From positions 2,108,001 through 2,172,000 of the forward strand of contig NZ_CP058335.1 of the NCBI RefSeq assembly GCF_013391105.1: a stretch of 64,000 nucleotides of DNA, written 5' to 3'. The DNA comes from Natronomonas salina. Lineage in GTDB: Archaea; Halobacteriota; Halobacteria; Halobacteriales; Haloarculaceae. The notes under the pieces are model-generated. The model saw only the letters and a list, made by a program, of their open reading frames with translations, was not told where the DNA came from and did not search any database. The translations under genes and the position numbers were made by a program. Of the stretch, positions 44,228 to 53,551 are shown in pieces (the stretch's first letter is position 1; every line of letters begins with the position of its first letter).

Positions 44228-45280
44228 ATGGAGGGGATCGAGCTTGTTGTTCGCCTGAGTATCGGGGTCCTGTTGATTCTGGCGAACGGATTCTTTGTCG
44301 CCATTGAGTTTGCACTGACACGAGTCAGACAGTATCCACGCTCGGAGTTCGACGCCCCAGGACTCCGTCGAGCTTGGAAGATGACGCAGGATCTCGAAAT
44401 CTATTTGACGAGCTGTCAGGTCGGTATCTCGGCGACGAGCATCGCGGTCGGTATTGTTGCGGAACCAGCCTTAGCCTCCGTGTTCGACCCAGTATTCGAA
44501 TCGACGATGCTTGCGTCGATCGGGGCTGGGGGTGTCCTGGCCTTCGTCGTCATCAACCTACTCCACCTTACGCACGGCGAACAGACCCCGACGTACCTCG
44601 GGGTGGAGCGGACAAAGTTCGTCGCTCGGTACGGAGCTATGCCACTGTACTGGTTTGCGAAGTTACTCTACCCTGTCATAGTCGTCGGTGACACCGTCGC
44701 GAAATGGACCCTCGCGGCCTTCGGGGTCGAGATGACCGGCGCGTGGCTGGAGACGGAGGCCGACCGTGTCGAATCCCGGGCTGAACTTCGCCACCGCCTC
44801 GGCTCCCTGCTTGACCGAGGGAACCTCTCGGCTGAACGGAAACAGGAGGTAATTAACGCACTCACCGTCGGTGAAATACCTGTCAGCGAAGTCATGACGG
44901 ACGTGGACGACATCGTCTTCCTCTCGACGAATCGCTCCATCCAGGAGAACCTCGAACGTATCGGTGAGAGTCCACACACCCGGTTCCCGCTGATTGGCGC
45001 GGATCCCAAGGATTACCGCGGCATCGTCTACGTCCCGTCCGTCATCGACAAGCTTGAGGAACTTCGACATGGTGAGGTCACGCTCGTCGACATCGCTGCG
45101 CCACCGATGCGTATCCGGGCTGATACGCTCATCAGCGACGCCGTTGACCACTTTCAGGACGAGCAGCAGGAACTCGCGCTAGTCTACGACGACCTCGGGA
45201 CGACTATTGTCGGGCTGATTACAGCGACGGACGCCCTCGAGGCCGTAATGGGCGAGATGGAGGACCCTCTCGAAGACTAA
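44228..45280 (+). CDS. CNNM/CorC-type transporter (DUF21 plus CBS pair)
   Basis: The product is 350 aa from the ATG giving MEGIELVVRLSIGVLLILAN. An N-terminal DUF21/CNNM domain (~1-170) has LANGFFVAIEFALTRVRQYP and the LTSCQVGISATSIAVGIVAE segment; helices follow. A Bateman pair (~215-340) includes EVMTDVDDIVFLSTNRSIQE and IVGLITATDALEAVMGEME. Related proteins move Mg2+/Co2+ or Na+. The gene runs in the same direction as the upstream usp genes. Confidence 0.9.
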   Translation: MEGIELVVRLSIGVLLILANGFFVAIEFALTRVRQYPRSEFDAPGLRRAWKMTQDLEIYLTSCQVGISATSIAVGIVAEPALASVFDPVFESTMLASIGAGGVLAFVVINLLHLTHGEQTPTYLGVERTKFVARYGAMPLYWFAKLLYPVIVVGDTVAKWTLAAFGVEMTGAWLETEADRVESRAELRHRLGSLLDRGNLSAERKQEVINALTVGEIPVSEVMTDVDDIVFLSTNRSIQENLERIGESPHTRFPLIGADPKDYRGIVYVPSVIDKLEELRHGEVTLVDIAAPPMRIRADTLISDAVDHFQDEQQELALVYDDLGTTIVGLITATDALEAVMGEMEDPLED

Positions 45281-45506
45281 TTGTGGACGGACCCGGCGGA
45301 CACCCCAACACTAATCCCGAACGACGAGAATCACCGGGCGCATTCTTGCCGATTCGGTAGGAAGTTCGGGTTGGGACTATGCAACCTCGCTCCCTTAACC
45401 TCCTCGTCAAGCTCTCGGCTCGTGATGAACCGTTCTCTAGCGGTGTCGCCACAGAGCGACTCCCAGAGCGTGGCCACAATCAGGCGGAAAGGGAATCTAT
45501 AAACAA

Positions 45507-47051
45507 ATGACGTCGTTCTATCGGCGGCTCGTCTACGTTACGGTCCAGTTATTGCCGTTCGCAGTCGCGTTCCTCCGTGATCGCCGACAGTTCGTGCTGT
45601 TCGGCAGTGATCGACAGCTTCCCAGGGATCGTCACCGACGGCGGGCCGAGCGGCTGACACAGACGTTCTTGGAACTGGGCCCGGCGTTCGTGAAAGCTGG
45701 ACAGGTCCTCTCGACCCGTCCAGACGTCGTCCCGGCGGTGTACGCCGATGCATTCTCGTCGCTACAGGACGAGGTGCCCGAGGACACCTCCCAGGACCCA
45801 GAGACGGTTCTCGAGGCGGATCTGGAAGCTTCCGTGTTGGACCTTGAGCCGGTCGCAGGTGGATCGCTGGCGTACGTGTACTCGGGCAAACTTGGCGACG
45901 ACCGAGTAGCCCTGAAGATTCGCCGGCCGGGCATCGTTCCGCAGATTGAACGGGATCTCAGGGTCATTCGGACGTTGGTATCAGTGCTCGGACCGTTCGT
46001 CGCCGAGCGTTACCGATACTCGCTTCGGAACATCGCCGACGACTTCGAGCGGATAATCCTTGACGAGCTCGACTTCGAGCGAGAGGCCCGGATGATGGAG
46101 CGTATCCGGACGAACCTCGCGGACGACGACCGCGTGTACATCCCCTGGGTCAACGAAGAGTTGACGACTGAACGCGTTCTCGTGATGGAGCACGTCACGG
46201 GTGAGCGAATCACCGATCGGGATGCGCTCGACCGCGCCGCGGTCGACCCGTCGGAGCTCGCCGACCGAATCACGGAGGTGTACCTGCGGATGGGGCTCAG
46301 CCACGGGGTGTTCCACGCCGACCCACACCCGGGGAACCTCGCCGTCCAGCCTGATGGGACGCTGGTGATCTACGACTTCGGGATGAGCGAGGCGCTGTCG
46401 GCTGAGACCCAGCGTCGGCTCACCGACCTGTACCGGGCATTGGCCCGCCGCGACGTCGACGCGCTCGTCGACGTCCTCGTCGCGCTCGACGTCCTCGAGT
46501 CGTCCGTCGACCGGGCGGCGGTCAGGAATGTCCTCCGGCTCGCGATGGAGAACCTCGAGGGACGGTCGGACCTCGGTTGGCGGGACATCACCGGGCAGCT
46601 ATTCGATGCACTCCGGGAGTTCCCGTTCCGCATCCCGCCGAACGTGATGTTGCTGATCCGGGTCGGGACTGTCGCGGAAGGGGTCTGTCGGCAGCTCGAC
46701 CCAGAGTTCGACTTCGTCGCCGCTGCACGCTCGTTCCTCGTCGAGGAGGGTCTCTACGAGTTCGATGTCGAGGCGCTGCTCCGCGACGTCACGACGGAAA
46801 TGCGGTCGACAGTCCCGGCACTCGTCCGCCTCCCGACGCGTCTTGACCGGGTGCTCGATCGGATGGAGAACGGGTCCATCCGGGTCCAGACCGACGCGAA
46901 GGGGTCGTCGCCCCGTTCGCAAGGGTACGCCGTCCTCGCGGGCACCTGCATCGTCGCGACGGCGATACTGGTATTCCACCCCCAACCGTACGAGATCGTC
47001 ACGCTCGCTGCAGCGTTCCTCGCGCTCATGGGCTTCTGGCGGGATCGCTAG
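45507..47051 (+). CDS. ABC1/AarF/UbiB atypical kinase-like protein
   Basis: The product is 514 aa. UbiB marks are FVKAGQVLSTRPDVVPAVYA (KxGQ), VALKIRRPGIVPQIERDLRV with the catalytic Lys, SHGVFHADPHPGNLAV and VIYDFGM. Two C-terminal membrane helices follow (GYAVLAGTCIVATAILVF, EIVTLAAAFLALMGFW). UbiB-family proteins support isoprenoid quinone or lipid handling at the membrane. Here they may serve the quinone pool used by the Fix and DoxX proteins. The end overlaps the convergent small gene by 4 nt. Confidence 0.92.
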   Translation: MTSFYRRLVYVTVQLLPFAVAFLRDRRQFVLFGSDRQLPRDRHRRRAERLTQTFLELGPAFVKAGQVLSTRPDVVPAVYADAFSSLQDEVPEDTSQDPETVLEADLEASVLDLEPVAGGSLAYVYSGKLGDDRVALKIRRPGIVPQIERDLRVIRTLVSVLGPFVAERYRYSLRNIADDFERIILDELDFEREARMMERIRTNLADDDRVYIPWVNEELTTERVLVMEHVTGERITDRDALDRAAVDPSELADRITEVYLRMGLSHGVFHADPHPGNLAVQPDGTLVIYDFGMSEALSAETQRRLTDLYRALARRDVDALVDVLVALDVLESSVDRAAVRNVLRLAMENLEGRSDLGWRDITGQLFDALREFPFRIPPNVMLLIRVGTVAEGVCRQLDPEFDFVAAARSFLVEEGLYEFDVEALLRDVTTEMRSTVPALVRLPTRLDRVLDRMENGSIRVQTDAKGSSPRSQGYAVLAGTCIVATAILVFHPQPYEIVTLAAAFLALMGFWRDR

Positions 47052-47296
47052 AAGAACCCCAAGACGAGTAGCCACACCAGGACGGCATGCCAGAGGAGCA
47101 CGGCGAGGACTGCCATGGGCTCGGTCGACGGGACCGGGGGGTCCCGCAACAGCGCCTCGTAGACGAACGCGGTGGCCAGCAACGCCCCGGCAGCGAGACC
47201 TTGGTGGAGTGCGACCGCGGCGTGGAGGCTGGCGAGCCCACCGGCTACGAGGAGGGCAGCGATGGCGACGAGGGTGCGGCCATATCGATCGACCAT
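47048..47296 (-). CDS. Small membrane protein, three helices
   Basis: The product is 82 aa, starting MVDRYGRTLVAIAALLVAGG. Three hydrophobic segments (~8-24, ~32-48, ~61-81) predict an integral membrane protein; no motif is recognised. It is convergent with the ubiB-like gene, overlapping at the stop codons. Confidence 0.6.
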   Translation of the reverse strand: MVDRYGRTLVAIAALLVAGGLASLHAAVALHQGLAAGALLATAFVYEALLRDPPVPSTEPMAVLAVLLWHAVLVWLLVLGFF

Positions 47297-47603
47297 GACT
47301 CATTCGATTATAGGCCCGCCAGCCTCGAAAGCTCGCCACCACTGTCTCGTCGTGTAAGATTCCCCGAAACGGTGACCAGTGGAACGATTCCGTAGCCATG
47401 AACCTACAGGTCCGAGGATCCGGTTCCGATGTGCTGGGAACCGTGAACCCTGTATTTACGCGGGGGCGTCTAAGAGGGTCATCAAATCCTCTTCCCCAAC
47501 TAGGGATGCCGTGGACTTACTTCTGCCGGGGCGTCCCGACGGATGAGATGTCACCCCCCGAATAACGGCCACATGTCGCGTGTATTCAGATGGAGGGATA
47601 ACA

Positions 47604-48026
47604 ATGCCAATCCAAGAACTTGCACGGGATGACGTAGTCAGCGCGTCGACCGACGCGACGGTTCGAGAGCTCGCCCGGACGATGGACCATCGGTCCGTCG
47701 GAAGCGTCGTAATCACTGACGGCGACGAGCCAATGGGTATCGTCACCGACCGGGACCTGACGACTCGCGTCTTGACCGAGGCGGACGATCCGGACGGATG
47801 GACGGCTACGGACGTGATGTCGACGAATCTGTGGACGCTCGAGCCGGACGCCGGCTTCTATGAAGCCGCCCGGCTAATGGCGGACAACGGGATTCGGCGC
47901 CTCCCCGTCTGTACGGACGACGGCAGTCTGGAGGGAATCATCACGGCCGATGACCTGACCGAACTACTCGCTGACGAAAGCCAGCATCTCGCGGCAGTCA
48001 TCCGCGCCCAGCGACCCGAGTACTGA
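47604..48026 (+). CDS. CBS-pair protein (Hrp1-like)
   Basis: The 140-aa product starts MPIQELARDDVVSASTDATV, preceded by a GGAGGG ribosome-binding site; a GTG 8 codons upstream is less likely. Two CBS motifs fill the protein (GSVVITDGDEPMGIVTDRDL and GIRRLPVCTDDGSLEGIITA). Single CBS-pair proteins sense adenine nucleotides. The mycobacterial hypoxic response protein Hrp1 has the same size and plan. Confidence 0.9.
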   Translation: MPIQELARDDVVSASTDATVRELARTMDHRSVGSVVITDGDEPMGIVTDRDLTTRVLTEADDPDGWTATDVMSTNLWTLEPDAGFYEAARLMADNGIRRLPVCTDDGSLEGIITADDLTELLADESQHLAAVIRAQRPEY

Positions 48027-48051
48027 CTCCGACCAGCACCGACCTTGGGGT

Positions 48052-48068
48052 GTCCGCGAAGGGCGGAC
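48052..48068. other. Short hairpin after CBS gene
   Basis: GTCCGC and GCGGAC are perfect complements around a 5-nt loop, 25 nt after the CBS stop codon. It may mark a transcript end, but no T-run follows. The remaining ~215 nt to 48282 show no gene. Confidence 0.3.
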
Positions 48069-48282
48069 GTCCTCCGTTGACTCGGCCATCCCTCAAAGGG
48101 GGAGCGGGGATGCACCGTCCATCCCTGACGCGTAGCCACCATGGACTACATTTGATTTCCATTTTTTCGCGCCGCCTGTCAGTTGAGGCGCGGTCGGTAC
48201 CAGCGTCCCGCTAACTCAAATTGCCGTTGTAACTGTTACTAACGGACCCTAGATTCCGACGACGCCGTCATGCCCCGGCGGA

Positions 48283-49287
48283 CTACCGGTCGTCGATAAG
48301 GTTAGCGAGCGCGTCGGTTGTGGCCGTCTCGCCGGTTTTAACGTAGTAGACGGCACAGGCGTTCCCGCAGGCGAGTGCGGGCTCCCAGTCCCAGCCACAC
48401 GCGAGCGCGTGCGTCAGCCCGCCCGTGAACCGATCGCCACCGCCAGTGTGCCGGACGGCCTCCTCGGCGTTGTAGTTCTCGACCCGAGTCCGCTCGTCCG
48501 CCGTCGCGACGAGGGCCTCGGCACGGTCATGGATGACGGTCGCCGAAATGCCGGCCGCCTCCCGGATCGCGGCCAGACGGTCGAGGTCGTCCTCGAAGCG
48601 CCCCTCGATCACCGCAGCCGTCTCACGAACCTCCGCGCGATTCCCATTATAGATAACGTCGAAAGTGTCTTGCAGGGCACCGAGCGCGTTGAGCAACGCC
48701 TTAAGGTCGTCGACATCTCGCTTGACGACATCGCCGGGATCGAGGACGAACGGAACCCGTGGGAGGTCCGCCTCCCCTAGTCGGTGGAAGGCTGCTCCCA
48801 TGTTCGGGGTCGAGACCCAGTTAGTGCAGGCAACAGCTTCCACGCCGAATATCTCCGGTAGAGGCGCCAAATCTCGCAAATCGTCGAGGGACCACTCGGC
48901 GAAAGTCGGGTGCCGGGCGAACATAACATCCTGGTCGGTGAAGTTGAAGGCGTACACTTCCGCGGGCTCACCCATCGACACCGTCTCGAAGGGGAGATCG
49001 TCGAAGACGGGGTCGTCGATGTGTCCGTAGCAGGCCACGTCGGCGCCGAGCGCGTGTAGCTGGGTCGCGGCGTTGACCGCCTGCCCGCCCGGTTCGCTCG
49101 TCTCGATCTGGAATCGGAACGACGACCGGTCGCCGAGGACGTCATGTCCGAACGTCTCCCGGGTCTCGATGGTGCCGCCACGCCCGTCGGAGAGGGTACA
49201 GAAATGATCGACGCTCCCGTCGGGAAGCGTGGCAACCGAGGGCGAGTGTCCGTCGGCAAGGAGACGGCGAAGCGCGTCGTAGGCCAT
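48283..49287 (-). CDS. PfkB-family carbohydrate kinase
   Basis: The 334-aa product starts MAYDALRRLLADGHSPSVAT. PfkB marks are SEPGGQAVNAATQLHALGAD (substrate GG) and the C-terminal HTGGGDRFTGGLTHALACGW, with the catalytic Asp in GGGD. The substrate may be a sugar or nucleoside; the family also includes ADP-dependent and ribokinase-like enzymes. An upstream in-frame start adding 21 basic residues is rejected. A Usp gene lies just upstream on the same strand, so co-transcription is plausible. Confidence 0.87.
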   Translation of the reverse strand: MAYDALRRLLADGHSPSVATLPDGSVDHFCTLSDGRGGTIETRETFGHDVLGDRSSFRFQIETSEPGGQAVNAATQLHALGADVACYGHIDDPVFDDLPFETVSMGEPAEVYAFNFTDQDVMFARHPTFAEWSLDDLRDLAPLPEIFGVEAVACTNWVSTPNMGAAFHRLGEADLPRVPFVLDPGDVVKRDVDDLKALLNALGALQDTFDVIYNGNRAEVRETAAVIEGRFEDDLDRLAAIREAAGISATVIHDRAEALVATADERTRVENYNAEEAVRHTGGGDRFTGGLTHALACGWDWEPALACGNACAVYYVKTGETATTDALANLIDDR

Positions 49288-49350
49288 GGTTCCTACATGT
49301 CTTCCTCTGACCAGTGACTTACGCACTCGGTTGGGGTCTGGACGGGTCAA

Positions 49351-49779
49351 TCACTCGTTCGCGGCGGGGACGATGACGACCGGTATCGTGGCAAGCCTCG
49401 ATACCCGGTCCGCCGTCGAACCGAGGACGCTCTCCGGCAGCGTTGACGTCCCGTGGCGACCGGCGACGATCACGTCGGCTTCGACCTCGTCGGCGTACTC
49501 GAGAATCAGCTCGTAAGCTGGCCGTCCGCGGCGAATCTCGACGTTCGTCGTCACGTCACCGACGTCACCCACCCCGATGACCGTGTCGACCAGGTCGGCG
49601 ATCGCCTCGTCGATCTCGGTGACGTCCTCGACGCCGAACCCGAGGGGGTTCCCGCTGGGTTCCACGACCGTCAGAATCTCGACCGACGCGTCCCTGCCGG
49701 ACGCGATCGCAATTCCGTGCGCGAGCACGTCGCTCGAGGCCTCGCTCCCGTCGACAGCGACCAGCACGGTCCGGTACAT
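49351..49779 (-). CDS. Universal stress protein (single domain)
   Basis: The 142-aa product starts MYRTVLVAVDGSEASSDVLA. The loop VIVAGRHGTSTLPESVLGSTADRV keeps G-x2-G and GS. Its stop is 63 nt before the pfkB start on the same strand, so usp-pfkB is a likely operon, a pairing also seen in mycobacteria. Confidence 0.9.
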   Translation of the reverse strand: MYRTVLVAVDGSEASSDVLAHGIAIASGRDASVEILTVVEPSGNPLGFGVEDVTEIDEAIADLVDTVIGVGDVGDVTTNVEIRRGRPAYELILEYADEVEADVIVAGRHGTSTLPESVLGSTADRVSRLATIPVVIVPAANE

Positions 49780-49923
49780 TCGTCGGTGCTCGGCCACCCG
49801 TACGAACTGGAGGATTTATTAGTTTCCCCCGGTGCGATCCCTCCAACGAGGCAAGGTTTCGGGGTGGTGTAACGGGCGGCGTGACGCCCGACATTCTTGT
49901 TGCCGGTACGAGTACGGCCGCAC

Positions 49924-50478
49924 ATGATCGAGGCGCTGCTCGGAGACGAGGTCGACGAATACGGCGGGTACATTGCGGAGGTCATCTACGGGGCGAATGA
50001 CGGGATTATCACGACCTTCGCGGTCGTCGCCGGCGTCGCTGGCGCGGCGCTGGACCCCGCTATCGTCCTGATTCTCGGCTTCGCGAACCTCCTTGCAGAT
50101 GGGTTCTCAATGGGCGCGAGCAATTACCTCAGCCAGCGGTCATCGCAGGAGTACCAAGCCGCGCAAAACGACGTCCAGGAGATTGATCGGCCCCCCGCCT
50201 TCACTGCGGCGACGACGTTCGCCGCGTTCGTCTTCGCCGGTTGGACGCCGTTGCTGCCGTACCTGCTCGGTCTCGTCTCGGAGGATCTCCTCACCCCCGG
50301 CGTGACGTTCCCGTTATCGCTGGGTGCTGCGGCCGTCGCGTTCTTCGTCGTCGGCGCTAGCCGGAGCATCGTCACGAATAGGACGTGGTACCGTGCGGGC
50401 GGTGAGATGCTGACCGTCGGGATGGTCGCCGCTGCCGTTGCGTACGTTGTCGGATCGGCGCTCGGCGGGCTCGCGTGA
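49924..50478 (+). CDS. VIT1/CCC1-family transporter (second copy)
   Basis: The 184-aa product starts MIEALLGDEVDEYGGYIAEV. The family block GGYIAEVIYGANDGIITTFA and helix 2 LGFANLLADGFSMGASNYLS with SQEYQAAQ are typical VIT1 iron/manganese transporter features; the Glu-rich cytosolic loop is short here. Five helices. It is divergent from the usp gene at 49779 with ~145 nt between starts. Confidence 0.9.
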   Translation: MIEALLGDEVDEYGGYIAEVIYGANDGIITTFAVVAGVAGAALDPAIVLILGFANLLADGFSMGASNYLSQRSSQEYQAAQNDVQEIDRPPAFTAATTFAAFVFAGWTPLLPYLLGLVSEDLLTPGVTFPLSLGAAAVAFFVVGASRSIVTNRTWYRAGGEMLTVGMVAAAVAYVVGSALGGLA

Positions 50479-50541
50479 CCGGCCGGTCATCGTTGAAGAA
50501 TCCCCGAAAAGGATGGAGATGTAGAAAGTTGTACGGCTGGA

Positions 50542-50784
50542 CTACTTCGTCCACCGGATCTCGTACTCGAGTTCGTACCGTTGCTCTCCGGTCTCGGAAT
50601 CAGTGAATCGTTCGAGCTCAACCTCGAATTGGGGTCGCCTTGGAACGGTAACCGTCTGTTCTTGAGCACCGTCTCCCAATTGGACGTCACCGGATTCGAT
50701 TTCGTCTGCGGCATCACGTAACGCTGCAGCGATATCCGCACTCGTGGTCTCCTCCTCGGTCTTGTAGAGTCGTTCTTCCGGCAT
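50542..50784 (-). CDS. Amphi-Trp domain protein
   Basis: The 80-aa product starts MPEERLYKTEEETTSADIAA. The single amphi-Trp domain is shown by LRDAADEIESGDVQLGDGAQ, then VPRRPQFEVELERF and the closing strand YELEYEIRWTK with the terminal Trp. The domain is common in halophilic archaea; its role is unknown. Confidence 0.85.
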   Translation of the reverse strand: MPEERLYKTEEETTSADIAAALRDAADEIESGDVQLGDGAQEQTVTVPRRPQFEVELERFTDSETGEQRYELEYEIRWTK

Positions 50785-51134
50785 GAGTGGTTGGTCTTCG
50801 TGTCGTGAGACTCGGATGACGTCCCGGAGTCGTTATCGTTCGTCGGTGAGCAGTTCAACAACGTAGTCGACGGTAGCGATTCCGGCGAGAGGTTCACCCG
50901 TACTGCTTGGAATCACAGAGTCACCAGTCGGCGGTCTGGGTGGGTGCCTCACCGTACCCGGGAACGGCTTCGGCTGGACCAGCGTTTCGAACAGGGGCCT
51001 CGACCGGTACCGGGCGGCACCCACAATTACCTACGTTTCCCCCTACTTAGTAAAGCCTCCTCGTTCCTACGGCCTGAGACATCGAAGTGCTGTCGTCTCG
51101 TGAACGGGACGCACGAGGGCCCGGCCTGCGCTCA
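50785..51134. other. Gap with a possible gene tail
   Basis: A minus-strand frame ends TGEPLAGIATVDYVVELLTD with a TAA at 50833 and could be a ~35-60 aa protein or a remnant; I cannot choose a start. Nothing else is supported. Confidence 0.3.
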
Positions 51135-51584
51135 TCATTGGCCGGTCGGAGACTCCTTACGCGTGGTGAGTTTCTCCGGCTTGAGTCGGTAGAACTCGAA
51201 TGTCACCTCTGACGTCGGGCGATCGAAGATCTCCACCAGCGGAATCTGGACCTGCTGGAGGCCCTCCAGGGACTCGATGGCGATCGACTCCTCGGTCGTC
51301 GACCGCAGTCGCCCCTTCGCGATGACGCTCCACCACTCGTCGTCCGGTCGGCCGTAGGTCACGAAGGTGACGGCACGGTCACGGAGGTTGCCCTTCGAGC
51401 TCTCTTCGCCCGCCGCAAGCCGGAAGTAAAACACGTCCTCGCTCATGTCGTAGCCATATGAGACGGGAACCGCGTGCGGTGGTTCCCCTTCCGAATCCGA
51501 AAGCGCGATGACCCCCGTGCCCCCGGCGCCGAGGAACGCGTCCCGCTCCTCTTCGTCCATTTCGATCGCTTCGACGTCACTCAT
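51135..51584 (-). CDS. PPOX-fold (pyridoxamine 5'-phosphate oxidase-like) protein
   Basis: The 149-aa product starts MSDVEAIEMDEEERDAFLGA. The split-barrel flavin fold is shown by TGVIALSDSEGEPPHAVPVS, YGYDMSEDVFYFRLAAGEES, KGNLRDRAVTFVTYGRPDDE and WWSVIAKGRLRSTTEE. Such proteins bind FMN or F420 and act as reductases or in heme and nitroimidazole chemistry; the reaction here is open. Divergent Usp genes follow to the right. Confidence 0.88.
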   Translation of the reverse strand: MSDVEAIEMDEEERDAFLGAGGTGVIALSDSEGEPPHAVPVSYGYDMSEDVFYFRLAAGEESSKGNLRDRAVTFVTYGRPDDEWWSVIAKGRLRSTTEESIAIESLEGLQQVQIPLVEIFDRPTSEVTFEFYRLKPEKLTTRKESPTGQ

Positions 51585-51746
51585 AGTTCCACGTTGGGCC
51601 GGAGGGACCATAAGTCCGCAGTGCCCCTCTCACGTCACAGGATATAACCCTTCGCCGCGCCCGGAGTGTCCACAGGCACTACCGGCGGACCCGGTGATTC
51701 CGACGAACGCTCTTTACAGCGGCGACCGAACTCCCGGGTATCGACT

Positions 51747-52607
51747 ATGCTCGAGGACATCCTGATTCCGACCGATGGCAGCGACGAGGCGGGTATCGCG
51801 ATCGACCATGGCCTGGACTTGGCGGCTCGGTTCGACGCCACCGCGCACGTCCTCCACGTGGTCAACGTTCGACAGACACAGACGGCGCCGCACAGTGAGG
51901 AGTGTGAGCAGGATGGCGAGACATACGTGACGACGGTCGCTGACCGAGCGGCCGATCAGGGAATCGCCGTCGAGCAGTGTGTCCGCACGGGCTACCCCGA
52001 GGATTGCATTCTGTCGTACGCCGACGACCACGGCGTCGACCTCGTCGCGATGGGGACTCACGGTCGGACCGGTGTCCGCCGGTACGTCTTAGGGAGCGTC
52101 GCCGAACGCGTCGTCCGACTCGCCGACGTCCCCGTATTGACCGTCCGGCTCGGCGAGAGTCGCACGCGTTTCTTCCCGTATGAGGATGTCCTCGTCCCGA
52201 CCGATGGCAGCGACGGCGCCATGGCGGCCGCGGAATGGGCTGTTGGTGTCGCCGACGCTTACGACGCGACGGTTCACGCCCTTTCGGTCGTGGACGCCAC
52301 GTCGCTCGGACTGGACGTGCGTTCGGTCGGTCGCGCCGATGACCTGGACGATGCTGCCCGGTCGGCCATCGACGACGTGACGACAATGGCCCGAGAGGCC
52401 GGGCTGTCCGCAACTGGCACCGTCGCCACCGGGACGCCTTATCGTGAAATCCGATCGTACGTAGACGAATATGGGACCGACCTGACCGTTATCGGTCGGC
52501 GTGGCAAGGCCGAACTGGAGCGATACCTCGTGGGCGGAGTCGCTGATCGGACGCTGCGAACCTCGCACGTGCCGGTTGTGACGGTCAAGCATCCCGACGA
52601 CGGGTGA
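51747..52607 (+). CDS. Tandem universal stress protein (two domains)
   Basis: The 286-aa product starts MLEDILIPTDGSDEAGIAID. Domain 1 loop: [22 protein letters not shown]. Domain 2 starts EDVLVPTDGSDGAMAAAEWA with loop VIGRRGKAELERYLVGGVAD. TATA-like TTTAC lies ~32 nt before the ATG, so the transcript is probably leaderless. A related, frameshifted tandem Usp gene follows after 48 nt. Confidence 0.92.
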   Translation: MLEDILIPTDGSDEAGIAIDHGLDLAARFDATAHVLHVVNVRQTQTAPHSEECEQDGETYVTTVADRAADQGIAVEQCVRTGYPEDCILSYADDHGVDLVAMGTHGRTGVRRYVLGSVAERVVRLADVPVLTVRLGESRTRFFPYEDVLVPTDGSDGAMAAAEWAVGVADAYDATVHALSVVDATSLGLDVRSVGRADDLDDAARSAIDDVTTMAREAGLSATGTVATGTPYREIRSYVDEYGTDLTVIGRRGKAELERYLVGGVADRTLRTSHVPVVTVKHPDDG

Positions 52608-52655
52608 AGGGACGACCGGCGAAAGGTGAAGGTCCCGTAGTACAAACCCCCAATA

Positions 52656-53551
52656 ATGTACGACCGCGTAGTGATCGCCGTCGACGGGAGCGAGGCAGCC
52701 GAACGGGCGGCACAGCGGGGGTTCAGGTTTGCCTTAATGTTCGATGCTGAGGTCGACGTCCTCCATGTCCTCGAGCGGAAACGGAATCGGCTCGTGAAAT
52801 CGGCCGACGAGGAGGCGGAACTCCAAGAGCGAGGGGAACGCATCCTCGACGATGTCGCGGAGCTGGCTTTGGACACCGGGGTCGACGTTTCGACACACCT
52901 CGCTGAGGGTGAGCCTGCTGCGTCCATTTGCGAGCATGCGGTGGAACGGGATGCGTCACTTATTACTCTCGGGAGACAGGGGCTGTCCGGGCTGGGTGAT
53001 CGGCTCTTCGGTGGCGTCACCGAACGGGTACCCAGTACTCCGAGGCGCCAGTCTTGGTCGTCCCGTGTGACGGGGACGCCGCTCCAGGTGAGTGTGAACG
53101 CGTTCTCGTTCCAACCGACGGTAGTGCGAACGCTGAAGCGGCCGGTGTGCACGGAGCTGCGGTCGCCAGCCGCAGCGGGGCGACGGTCCACGTCCTGAAC
53201 GTCGTCGACCTGCAGTCTGCGGGCGGTGTCTTCAACGCCGGCGGGCTCGACGAGGCGTTCGTCGAGCGCCTGGAAGAGCAGGGCCAGCAGGCGGTCGACC
53301 GGCTCGCCGCACAGATCGACGAGGCCTCGCCCGATGTGGCCGTCGAGACCGAGGTCGCTCGGTTCACTGAGTTCGACGGCATCGCCGGGGGTGTCCACGA
53401 GTACGTCGACAATCATGACGTCGACCTGGTCGTGATCGGCTCTCACGGCCGGTCGAACCTGAAGCGTCAGCTCCTCGGGAGCGTCGCGACGAGTCTCATC
53501 GGCTCGCTCGACGTGCCCGTCTTGGTGGTTCCGCGAGACGCCAGGTCTTGA
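52656..53551 (+). pseudogene. Tandem Usp gene broken by a frameshift
   Basis: Domain 1 reads MYDRVVIAVDGSEAAERAAQ to LGRQGLSGLGDRLFGGVTERV. The frame is then lost near 53028. The continuation YSEAPVLVVPCDGDAAPGEC and domain 2 (ERVLVPTDGSANAEAAGVHG, loop VIGSHGRSNLKRQLLGSVAT) are in another frame to 53551. One base missing between CGGGTA and CCCAGTAC restores a normal two-domain Usp of ~298 aa. The second part could still be translated from an internal start. Confidence 0.75.

Noticed and set aside
48052-48068. Hairpin as an intrinsic terminator
   Set aside because: Stem is only 6 bp and no T-rich tract follows; archaeal termination usually needs T-runs. Kept only as a low-confidence site.
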